Source: CAIQJJ01 sp964606085 (GTDB lineage Bacteria; Chloroflexota; Anaerolineae; Anaerolineales; UBA4823). Taken from it: a stretch of DNA of 35,568 bases. Position 1 is the stretch's first letter. Each line of letters begins with the position of its first letter. The DNA is taken from positions 1 through 35,568 of the forward strand of contig CAZSFD010000056.1 in the NCBI GenBank assembly GCA_964606085.1, in the 5' to 3' direction. Made by a program: the position numbers and the translations under genes. This document shows, piece by piece, positions 16,568 to 22,795 of the stretch. Under the pieces are notes generated by a model. It ran no database searches. It was not told the DNA's origin and saw only the letters and a list, made by a program, of their open reading frames with translations.

Positions 16568-17914
16568 TTAATCTTTTGCCAGTCCATCCACGGCGGCTTC
16601 GAGGGCGGTTTCGGCAATTTGCCCGGCCATCCAGCGGTCTTGCAGTTGGCGCAGGCTGTACACGGTGGACGGCTTGATCGTGACATCATCGAGGGTGATC
16701 GGGGCGTCCATTTTAATCGGGCGGGTCACTTTGGCGCCCTTCGCCAGACCAATCGGCAGCAGGCGTTCAGCCTGGGCGGCTTCATAGGTGTCAATCAGGC
16801 TGTAGTAGGCCGTACCCCCAATGGCATCGAGTTCGTCGCCAGGGTTGAGATCGCGCTTGGCGACGGCGAACACCTCCGAGACGAGGCGATCCAGCGGGAT
16901 CATGTTCGACTTTTTGCGGATGGTCAGCATGGCGCAGGTCAGCGGGACTTCGATGCTGCACAGGTGGAAGGGGCGGAAAAGCGTGTAATAGGGGCCGTTG
17001 CCCATATCGCGCAGCACCATCGCTTCGCGCAAGCGGGGGTGGTCGGTGCGGACGATCAGGAACACGCCGGGGGCGACGCGCCCGATGCCGTAATCTACCA
17101 CGCCGATTTTGTTCAACACGCCGCCTTCTTCTTTGAGGGCGAAGGCCTGGTTGAGGTGGTCGCGGTCGGTGTTGGGGCCGTGCATACCGCGCACATCGGG
17201 GATCAGCCCGGTGGCGTTGGAGACGGCGGCCATTTCGATCATCGTCTTCGAGCCGTCCACAAATTCGACGAGCATATTGGGGCTGAGGCCGCGCCGGGCG
17301 GCTTCTTTTTGAATGGCCGGGTCAGCGGGCGAAGAGTGCCGGTCGAGCGGGTTATTTTTGCCTTTACCGGCGGCCACGATGGTGAAGCCGAGCGCTTCAG
17401 CGAAATCGTACAGTTCCTTGCAGGCGGCGGGTTCATCGCCGGCGGCCAGGGCGTACAGCACGCCCTTCTTTTGGGCATACCAGTGCAGAATCGGCCCGAC
17501 GGTGATGTCGGTTTCGACGTTCATCATCGAGAGGTCTTGCCCGGTGCAGGCCGAGCGCAGAGCGGCGCGCGCCCCAATTTCGGGGACGCCGGTCGATTCG
17601 AGCATCACGTCAATGTTTTTCATATCGGTGACGATGCGGTAATCGCGGGCGGCCACCAATTTGCCAGCGGCCACGGCGGCGTCGGCCTGGGCGGCGCTTT
17701 CAGCCACCACCACTTCGCCTTCGATACGCCCGATCTTGTAGGCGGCGATGGCCCGTTCGATGTCAATATCCGCCGTCACCGCCACGCGGATGCCCTTCAT
17801 CATGCTGGTTTCAGCCACCACATCCGTCCCCATCTGCCCCGCGCCGATCAAGCCGATTTTCACCGGGTTGCCAGAATTTTCGCGTTGTGCCAATTCTTCG
17901 TTGAGTCCAATCAT
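16568..17914 (-). CDS. NAD(P)-dependent oxidoreductase with SAF domain, DXR-like group
   Basis: A 448-residue cytosolic enzyme with an N-terminal Rossmann fold (GLIGAGQMG, 21-29), a central catalytic region (AAGKGKNNPLDRHSSPADPAIQKEA is part of it) and a C-terminal SAF domain (about 370-420, LPIGLAKGAKVTRPIK). Such proteins are usually annotated as homoserine-dehydrogenase-like or SAF-domain proteins. From family knowledge, the DRL enzymes of Brucella, which replace 1-deoxyxylulose-5-phosphate reductoisomerase, belong to this group, but many members have other, unknown substrates. The ATG at 17914 follows AAAGG. The operon places it in sugar catabolism: oxidation or reductive isomerisation of a sugar or sugar phosphate is inferred, not shown. 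Confidence 0.75.
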   Translation of the reverse strand: MIGLNEELAQRENSGNPVKIGLIGAGQMGTDVVAETSMMKGIRVAVTADIDIERAIAAYKIGRIEGEVVVAESAAQADAAVAAGKLVAARDYRIVTDMKNIDVMLESTGVPEIGARAALRSACTGQDLSMMNVETDITVGPILHWYAQKKGVLYALAAGDEPAACKELYDFAEALGFTIVAAGKGKNNPLDRHSSPADPAIQKEAARRGLSPNMLVEFVDGSKTMIEMAAVSNATGLIPDVRGMHGPNTDRDHLNQAFALKEEGGVLNKIGVVDYGIGRVAPGVFLIVRTDHPRLREAMVLRDMGNGPYYTLFRPFHLCSIEVPLTCAMLTIRKKSNMIPLDRLVSEVFAVAKRDLNPGDELDAIGGTAYYSLIDTYEAAQAERLLPIGLAKGAKVTRPIKMDAPITLDDVTIKPSTVYSLRQLQDRWMAGQIAETALEAAVDGLAKD

Positions 17915-17936
17915 ACAGAATGCCTTTCGTCGTATG

Positions 17937-17974
17937 TTCACGCATCATGTGATTCGTAAAACGTGATGCGTGAA
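17937..17974. repeat. Palindromic CACGCAT-type intercistronic repeat
   Basis: Perfect 11-bp arms (17937-17947 and 17964-17974) surround a spacer that repeats the same words (TCATGTGAT, ACGTGAT). It occupies the gap between the alcohol dehydrogenase stop (17976) and the oxidoreductase start (17914). Same word family as the element at 24581-24628. Confidence 0.85.
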
Positions 17975-17975
17975 T

Positions 17976-19013
17976 TTACATTTTCACAATCACCTTCAGC
18001 GCATTGCCGCTGGCGGTCATCTCGAAGGCTTCGGCCACCTGATCGAGGGGGAGTACCCTCGTGATGATCTTTTCGGCGGGGATTTGGCCGCGCTGCAGCC
18101 ATTCGAGCGCCAGTTCGTGCATCACCGGGTGGTACGAGAAAGCCCCCACCACCTGAATTTCGTTGTAATGGATACGGTTGCCGTCGAGGCTGGTCATCGG
18201 GTTGGCTTTGGGCAGACCGCCGAACAACACCACGCGCCCGCGCTTACGCACGACCTCGATGGCCTGCGTTTGGGTGGCCGCCACCGGGTTGGCGCAGATG
18301 ACGATGTCGGCGCCGAGGCCGCCGGTGAGTTCCTTCACGCGGGCGATCACATCATCGCGGGAGGGGTCAATCACCGCTTCGGGGGCAAACGGCACGGCCA
18401 GGTCACGCCGCACGGGTGCCGGCTCCGAGAGGATGACGCGCGCCCCGCGGGCGTGGGCCACGGCAATGTGCAGGCAGCCAATTGGGCCGCCGCCCATCAC
18501 CAGCACCGTGTCATCGGGGCCGGTTTGGGCGTGTTGATGCGCCGCCAGCACCGAACTGCACGGCTCGGCCAGCGAGGCAGTTTCGAGGCTCATTCCCGCC
18601 GGAACGGGATGGACGATGCCGTTGGCAAGCACATTGCCATCGAGTGGCATTTTCTCGGCCAGGCCGCCCGGCCAGCCAGGGGTGATGCCCAAAAAGCGCA
18701 GGTTGTCGCACAGGTTGTACAACCCGCGGCGGCAGTAATAACAACGCCCGCAATGCACGTCGGGGGCAATTGCCAGCCGGTCGCCAACAACATAACCCTT
18801 ACAGGCAGGCCCCACGCTCTCCACCACGCCGCCAATCTCGTGGCCGGGAATGGTCGGCTCGTTGTTGATCGGGCCTTCCTTCCAGCGTCGCAAATCCGAG
18901 CCGCACACGCCGCACGAATCCACCTTTAAGACCAATCCATCGTCGGGCGTGGCGGGGTCGGCCACTTCGCGGATTTCAAATTGCATTTTTCCAATGAGGT
19001 ATGCTGCTTTCAT
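17976..19013 (-). CDS. Zinc-dependent alcohol/polyol dehydrogenase
   Basis: A 345-residue medium-chain dehydrogenase/reductase of the sorbitol/threonine dehydrogenase type. The structural zinc is held by C88, C91, C94 and C102; the catalytic zinc region has C37 in CGVCGSD and H58-E59 in PGHE. The cofactor domain shows VMGGGPIG. It would oxidise a secondary alcohol of a polyol or sugar, or act on an aldonate, with NAD(P). The ATG at 19013 has AAAGGAAA 7 nt upstream, and that ribosome site is joined directly to a heptad repeat covering the preceding gap. Its place in the operon suggests a step before or after the SAF-domain oxidoreductase. Substrate not predictable. Confidence 0.92.
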   Translation of the reverse strand: MKAAYLIGKMQFEIREVADPATPDDGLVLKVDSCGVCGSDLRRWKEGPINNEPTIPGHEIGGVVESVGPACKGYVVGDRLAIAPDVHCGRCYYCRRGLYNLCDNLRFLGITPGWPGGLAEKMPLDGNVLANGIVHPVPAGMSLETASLAEPCSSVLAAHQHAQTGPDDTVLVMGGGPIGCLHIAVAHARGARVILSEPAPVRRDLAVPFAPEAVIDPSRDDVIARVKELTGGLGADIVICANPVAATQTQAIEVVRKRGRVVLFGGLPKANPMTSLDGNRIHYNEIQVVGAFSYHPVMHELALEWLQRGQIPAEKIITRVLPLDQVAEAFEMTASGNALKVIVKM

Positions 19014-19022
19014 AAGAAATTT

Positions 19023-19088
19023 CCTTTGCTACTTGCTACCTGCTACTTGCTACCTGCCACTTGTTACTTGCCACTTGCTCCCTGCAAC
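19023..19088. repeat. Heptad repeat GCAAGTA/GCAGGTA
   Basis: On the minus strand a string of seven-base words (GCAAGTA, GCAGGTA, GCAAGTG and variants) fills the gap between the SIS-domain and alcohol dehydrogenase genes. It supplies the last codons and the stop codon (19064) of the first and runs up to the ribosome site of the second. It is tandem rather than palindromic here; related words occur in inverted orientation at 22796-22890. Confidence 0.85.
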
Positions 19089-19672
19089 TTCTTCCCCACC
19101 GCCCCGCCGGGGTGTGTTTCGCCAAATTGCGCCACCGAGTAGCCGCGCAGGTTGAGCAGGGCCACGCAGATGGCATCGCAAAAGGCCGAGTTGAAGAGCG
19201 AGCTGCCCGTGGCGACCATCCCGAAGGGGTCTACATCGGCAGGGGCTTTGATTTCCAGGATCAGATCGGCGATCTGGCCCAGGGTGGAGGCGGGTTTCTC
19301 GGTGATGGCGATCACCTGCGCGCCGCGTTTTTTAGCGACATTGGCGAGGAAACACACTTCCGAGGTTTCGCCGCCCTTCGAGAGGCCAATCCACACATCT
19401 TCGGGGCGTACCGCTCCCGCTGCGCCATGCTGGCTGTCGCCAGGGTGCAGGAAAAACGCCGGGGTGCCCACGCACGAGAGCAAATGGGCGAAACGCAGCG
19501 CCACCGCGTGCGATGTCCCCGACCCAGAGATGATCACATGCCCTTTGCAATCGAGCAGCATCCGCACGGCCTGGGGGAAGTTGGCTGGCAACTGCCCCGC
19601 CAGCCCCGCCACCGCCGCGCTTTCCTGCTCGATCACGCTGGCTGCCAATATCAGAATGTCTTTGTCTTCCAC
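19064..19672 (-). CDS. SIS-domain sugar-phosphate isomerase, KdsD-like without CBS domains
   Basis: A 202-residue protein with one sugar isomerase (SIS) domain: GSGTSHA, LSKGGETSE and ATGSSLFNSAFCDAIC, and the C-terminal THPGGAVGKKL that marks the arabinose-5-phosphate isomerase (KdsD/GutQ) group. The two CBS domains of full-length KdsD are absent. Expected reaction: aldose-ketose isomerisation of a pentose or hexose phosphate. It starts with GTG (19672), with AGAGG 6 nt upstream and 3 nt after the regulator stop, so it is cotranscribed with it. The final residues after KKL are encoded by a heptad repeat, an odd C-terminus. Confidence 0.85.
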   Translation of the reverse strand: MEDKDILILAASVIEQESAAVAGLAGQLPANFPQAVRMLLDCKGHVIISGSGTSHAVALRFAHLLSCVGTPAFFLHPGDSQHGAAGAVRPEDVWIGLSKGGETSEVCFLANVAKKRGAQVIAITEKPASTLGQIADLILEIKAPADVDPFGMVATGSSLFNSAFCDAICVALLNLRGYSVAQFGETHPGGAVGKKLQGASGK

Positions 19673-19675
19673 AAA

Positions 19676-20641
19676 TTACCTCTTTGTTTCCAATAACTTC
19701 TCAGCCGTCAACGAATCGGTAATCAGCACCTTGATCAGCCCACCGCGCAGCGCCCCTTGCAGCGCGGCGATCTTCTCCGGCCCGCCCGAAACGCCGACCA
19801 CTTTTGGCGTGCGCTTCAACTGCTCCAGCGTGATGCCGATGATACGGTCGTTGATCTCCGCCGGGATGCCGCGCCCCTCGGCATCGAAGAAACGCAGGGC
19901 AATATCACCCACAGCGCCTTTCTCGAACAGGCAATCCAGTTCGGCCTGGCTGATGATCGAGCCATCGCGCATCATCACCGAGTTGGGCGTCGGTGCGCCC
20001 ACGCCGACAAAGGCGATATCGAGGTGGTCGAAGGTCTCCACCGCCCGCTGCACGTGAACGTCAGAAAGCAGCGCCTCGCGCGTGCGCTGGTCGGCCACGA
20101 TGCCAGGCACCGGCAGCAGCGTCAGGCGGCAGCCCAGCGCCCGCGACAGGCGGCGGCATAGCTCGGTGGCGTGGACTTCAGCATCCGGCTGGCCCAACCC
20201 GCCGATGATCTGCACGATCTGAGCTTCGGGGCATTGCTGTGGCGTCAACGCTTCGGCCATGTGATAGAGCGTGGTGCCCCACGAGACGCCAATGGTGGTC
20301 TTCTCACCCACGCTGCGCGCCAGGTAGCCCGCCGCCGCCGCGCCCACCGCCCGGCTGACAGATTCTTGGGCATCGCCGGGTTGCGCCTCGATCACCAGCG
20401 CTTCTTGCAGGCCGAAGTGTTTCTCCAGGCGGCCTTCCAGGTCGGCAAACAGGTGCTTGGGCGTGACCACGGTGATCTGCACGATGCCTTCTTCACGCGC
20501 CTGCGCCATCAACCGCGAGACCTTCGAGCGCGACAATGCCAGGCGGGCCATGATGGCGTCCTGGTTGAGGCCGTCTTCGTAATAGAGCTTGCTGACCTTG
20601 ACCAGCAGGCGGAGTTCTTCGTTCGGGGGAAGTTTTGGCAT
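19676..20641 (-). CDS. SorC-family transcriptional regulator
   Basis: A 321-residue regulator with an N-terminal helix-turn-helix (about 25-46, LNQDAIMARLALSRSKVSRL) and a DeoR/SorC C-terminal sugar-binding domain (GVSWGTTLYHMAEAL, IIGGLG, DIAFVGVGAP, VVGVSGGPEKIAALQGALRGG). These proteins bind phosphorylated sugars and control the catabolic operon they belong to, usually as tetramers. It is the first gene of the sugar operon, so autoregulation is expected. The ATG at 20641 lacks an evident Shine-Dalgarno. Candidate operators lie in its leader (20650-20679). LsrR is a member of the same family. Confidence 0.92.
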   Translation of the reverse strand: MPKLPPNEELRLLVKVSKLYYEDGLNQDAIMARLALSRSKVSRLMAQAREEGIVQITVVTPKHLFADLEGRLEKHFGLQEALVIEAQPGDAQESVSRAVGAAAAGYLARSVGEKTTIGVSWGTTLYHMAEALTPQQCPEAQIVQIIGGLGQPDAEVHATELCRRLSRALGCRLTLLPVPGIVADQRTREALLSDVHVQRAVETFDHLDIAFVGVGAPTPNSVMMRDGSIISQAELDCLFEKGAVGDIALRFFDAEGRGIPAEINDRIIGITLEQLKRTPKVVGVSGGPEKIAALQGALRGGLIKVLITDSLTAEKLLETKR

Positions 20642-20649
20642 CGGAGAAT

Positions 20650-20679
20650 GAAAAAATTTTCTGTTGCGAAATTATTTTC
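20650..20679 (-). promoter_or_regulatory. Candidate SorC operator: two near-palindromes
   Basis: Two 12-bp near-palindromes on the minus strand, GAAAATAATTTC and GAAAATTTTTTC, are separated by 6 bp (18 bp centre to centre) and lie just downstream of the expected transcription start of the regulator. The position suits repression by the regulator itself. Inference from symmetry only. Confidence 0.4.
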
Positions 20680-20686
20680 AAAACGA

Positions 20687-20716
20687 ATGATAGCACAAAG
20701 GGATACAAAACGTCAA
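20687..20716 (-). promoter_or_regulatory. Promoter of the sugar operon
   Basis: On the minus strand: TTGACG (20711-20716), an 18-bp spacer and TATCAT (20687-20692) with an extended -10 TG one base before. It would start transcription near 20680, about 40 nt before the regulator ATG. It is back to back with the thiamine operon promoter: only 26 bp separate the two -35 boxes. Confidence 0.75.
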
Positions 20717-20742
20717 GTAGCTGGTCAGAATCAGTTTCCGTC

Positions 20743-20771
20743 TTGACATTCCTCCCCTCGCCCCTTATACT
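20743..20771 (+). promoter_or_regulatory. Promoter of the thiamine operon
   Basis: TTGACA (20743-20748), a 17-bp spacer and TATACT (20766-20771): a near-consensus housekeeping promoter. Transcription would begin near 20778, about 65 nt before the TPP aptamer. Confidence 0.88.
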
Positions 20772-20785
20772 CGCCCCACTCCCAC

Positions 20786-20825
20786 GTTGGTTGAGCGGCA
20801 AATTTCGTTTGCAGTCGAAACCAAC
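20786..20825 (+). other. Leader hairpin before the TPP aptamer
   Basis: GTTGGTT (20786-20792) pairs with AACCAAC (20819-20825), with an inner GCAAA/TTTGC helix and asymmetric internal loops. It forms right after the transcription start and is separate from the aptamer core; a role in 5' end stability or in folding order is possible. Confidence 0.5.
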
Positions 20826-20842
20826 CTTTTCAAAAATCCAAT

Positions 20843-20985
20843 ATGCACGGGGAGCCTGACCGGCCAAACGATGCTGCCGCATCGTCACGATGCGCCAGCA
20901 TCGTCAATCACGCAGGCTGAGAGGAGCGCCGTAGCGCTCGACCCGCCAACCTGATCCGGGTAATACCGGCGGAGGGATCGCAGCC
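20843..20985 (+). ncRNA. TPP riboswitch (THI element)
   Basis: A thiamine pyrophosphate aptamer upstream of a thiamine operon. Conserved segments: GGGG (20849-20852) pairing with GACCC, the core GGCTGAGA on the 3' side of P3, and CCTGATCCGGGTAATACCGG then CGGAGGGA forming P4/P5. P3 (AGCCTG/CAGGCT) carries a long extension with a 9-bp helix, a C-C mismatch and a 7-bp helix closed by TCA. A 6-bp hairpin (GAGCGC/GCGCTC) sits between CTGAGA and GACCC. The 3' side of P4/P5 contains GGCGGAGG (20968-20975), repeated exactly in the downstream terminator arm, which defines the likely switching sequence. Confidence 0.95.
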
Positions 20986-20995
20986 AGCACCGCTC

Positions 20996-21028
20996 AAAAA
21001 CCTTCGCCCCTCCCGGCGGAGGTTTTTT
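20996..21028 (+). terminator. Riboswitch terminator that also sequesters the Shine-Dalgarno
   Basis: The 5' arm A5-CCTTCGCC (20996-21008) pairs with GGCGGAGG-T5 (21015-21027), with a 6-nt loop and one G-U pair, followed by a T-run. The 3' arm GGCGGAGG is also the only ribosome site for the kinase ATG at 21030, 7 nt away. The 5' arm can alternatively pair with the identical GGCGGAGG in the aptamer (20968-20975), giving an antiterminator when TPP is absent. Confidence 0.9.
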
Positions 21029-21029
21029 C

Positions 21030-21695
21030 ATGCGTGCGATAGTTTTTGCCAACGGCATCCTACACCCCGATACCAACGTTCACACCCTGCTCAAGCCCGA
21101 TGATCTGATCCTGGCTGCCGACGGCGGCTCGCGCCACTGCCGGACGCTGGGCCTCACCCCCCATGCCGTCATCGGCGACCTCGACTCGCTCGACCCGCAC
21201 ATTCGGCAAGAATTTGCCGCCGCCGGTGTCAAATTCCATTCTTACCCCACCCACAAAGATTACACCGACCTCGAACTGGCCCTGCAGCACGCCCTCGCCC
21301 AGGGAGCAGAGGAAATTCTCATCTTCGGCGCGCTGGGCGACCGATGGGATCAAACCCTGGCGAATCTGCTCCTGCCCGCCGCCGACGAAATGCGCGACGC
21401 CCGCATCCGCCTGCTGGATGGCAACCAGGAGATCATGCTCCTGCGCGGCGGTGCTGTGCAAATCAGCGGTCAACCTGGCGATACGCTCTCCCTCATCCCC
21501 CTCGGCGGCAACGCCGTCGGCATCACCACTAACGGCCTCGAGTACCCCCTCTTTGATGGCACGCTCTACTTCGGCGCCACGCGTGGCATCAGCAATGTGC
21601 TGCTGCAAGAACACGCCAGCATCCACCTGCAAGCGGGCCTGCTGCTATGTGTGCTAATTCACCAACCACATGACCGAATAACGAATAACGAATAA
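21030..21695 (+). CDS. thiN: Thiamine pyrophosphokinase
   Basis: A 221-residue bacterial-type thiamine diphosphokinase that makes TPP from thiamine and ATP. Motifs: DGGSRH (31-36), GDLDS (49-53), KDYTDLE (76-82) and GALGDRWDQT (100-109), followed by the C-terminal beta-sandwich thiamine-binding domain. First gene of the TPP-riboswitch operon, so imported thiamine is activated directly. The ATG at 21030 uses the Shine-Dalgarno held in the riboswitch terminator. Its last residues (RITNNE) and stop codon are encoded by a CGAATAA heptad repeat, so its natural C-terminus has probably been altered by that element. Confidence 0.93.
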   Translation: MRAIVFANGILHPDTNVHTLLKPDDLILAADGGSRHCRTLGLTPHAVIGDLDSLDPHIRQEFAAAGVKFHSYPTHKDYTDLELALQHALAQGAEEILIFGALGDRWDQTLANLLLPAADEMRDARIRLLDGNQEIMLLRGGAVQISGQPGDTLSLIPLGGNAVGITTNGLEYPLFDGTLYFGATRGISNVLLQEHASIHLQAGLLLCVLIHQPHDRITNNE

Positions 21696-21716
21696 CGACA
21701 TTCGTTATTCAGAATT
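21675..21716. repeat. Heptad repeat CGAATAA with inverted half
   Basis: Three head-to-tail copies of CGAATAA, then an inverted GTTATTC copy after a short spacer. It covers the stop codon of the thiamine pyrophosphokinase gene and ends just before the ribosome site of the binding-protein gene. Related words (ATTCGTTATT) recur at 29903-29984. Confidence 0.85.
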
Positions 21717-21730
21717 TCCTGGAGGTACCC

Positions 21731-22795
21731 ATGTCTCACAAACTTCTCTTCACCCTTCTCGCTCTCGTCTTTGTGCTGGCTGCCTGCCAACCCGCGGCCA
21801 CCCCAACACCCACCGCCACCCCCAGCGGCCCACGCACACTCACCGTGATGACCCACGACTCCTTCGCCATCTCCGAAGAAGTTCTGGCCGCCTTCGAGCA
21901 GGCCAACAACGTCACCGTACAATTTTTGGCCGCTGGCGATACCGGCACCGCCCTCAACAAGGCCATCCTCGCCAAAAACAACCCCCTGGCCGATGTCTTC
22001 TACGGCGTAGACAACACCTTCCTCAGCCGCGCCCTGGCCGAAGGCATCTTCGAGCCGTATAACGCCCCCGCCCTGGCCGACATCCCCGCCGCCTTCCAAC
22101 TCGACCCCCAACAGCGCGCCCTGCCCGTAGATTACGGCGATGTCTGCCTCAACTACGATGTAGCCGCCCTCGCCGACGCTGGCCTGACCCCGCCCGCCAG
22201 CCTCGAAGACCTGCTCACACCCGAATACAAGGGCCTGCTGGTGGTACAAAATCCCGCCACATCCTCGCCCGGCCTGGCCTTCCTGCTCGCCACGGTCGCC
22301 CACTTTGGCGAGGATGGCTATCTCAACTTTTGGAAAGACCTGCGCGCCAACGATGTGAAGGTGGTAGATGGCTGGGAAACTGCCTATTACACCGAGTTCA
22401 CCCGCGCCGGCGGCACGCGGCCCATCGTCGTTTCGTACAGTTCCAGCCCCGCCTTCGAGGTCATCTACGCCGACCCGCCCGTCAGCGAGCCGCCCACCGC
22501 CGCCATCGTCGCCGACGAAACCTGCTTCCGCCAGATCGAGTTCGTGGGCATCCTGGCGGGCGGCAAAAATCGCGACCTGGCCGAAAAATGGGTGGATTTC
22601 ATGCTCTCCACCGCCTTTCAGGAGGACATGCCCCTGCAAATGTTCGTCTTCCCGGTCAACCCGGCGGCCAGCCTCAACGAGCAGTTCACCGCCTTCCTGG
22701 TCAACCCAACCCAACCTGCCACCCTCGCCCCCGACCTGATCGCCGCCAACCGCGAGAAATGGATCAACGCGTGGACAGAAACGGTAGTTCGCTAG
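21731..22795 (+). CDS. thiB: Thiamine ABC transporter substrate-binding lipoprotein
   Basis: A 354-residue lipoprotein (lipobox LAAC, Cys19), then a Thr/Pro-rich tether and a type 2 periplasmic-binding fold of the ThiB/TbpA group. Recognisable: LTVMTHDSF at the mature start, DVFYGVDNTFLSRAL, LPVDYGDVCLNYD, and WETAYYTEFTRAGGTRPIVVSYSSSPA, the segment that lines the thiamine site in E. coli ThiB. GGAGG lies 5-6 nt before the ATG. TPP-riboswitch control supports thiamine (or a phosphate ester or precursor) as the ligand. Confidence 0.9.
   Translation: MSHKLLFTLLALVFVLAACQPAATPTPTATPSGPRTLTVMTHDSFAISEEVLAAFEQANNVTVQFLAAGDTGTALNKAILAKNNPLADVFYGVDNTFLSRALAEGIFEPYNAPALADIPAAFQLDPQQRALPVDYGDVCLNYDVAALADAGLTPPASLEDLLTPEYKGLLVVQNPATSSPGLAFLLATVAHFGEDGYLNFWKDLRANDVKVVDGWETAYYTEFTRAGGTRPIVVSYSSSPAFEVIYADPPVSEPPTAAIVADETCFRQIEFVGILAGGKNRDLAEKWVDFMLSTAFQEDMPLQMFVFPVNPAASLNEQFTAFLVNPTQPATLAPDLIAANREKWINAWTETVVR

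Noticed and set aside
16544..17959. 471-codon plus-strand frame over the SAF-domain oxidoreductase
   Set aside because: Antisense to a well-supported gene with Rossmann and SAF motifs; no domain, no ribosome site, and it starts inside an intergenic repeat.
19023..19088. CRISPR-like array
   Set aside because: The repeat unit is about 7 bp with no spacers; it is a low-complexity tandem repeat, not a CRISPR array, and no cas genes are near.
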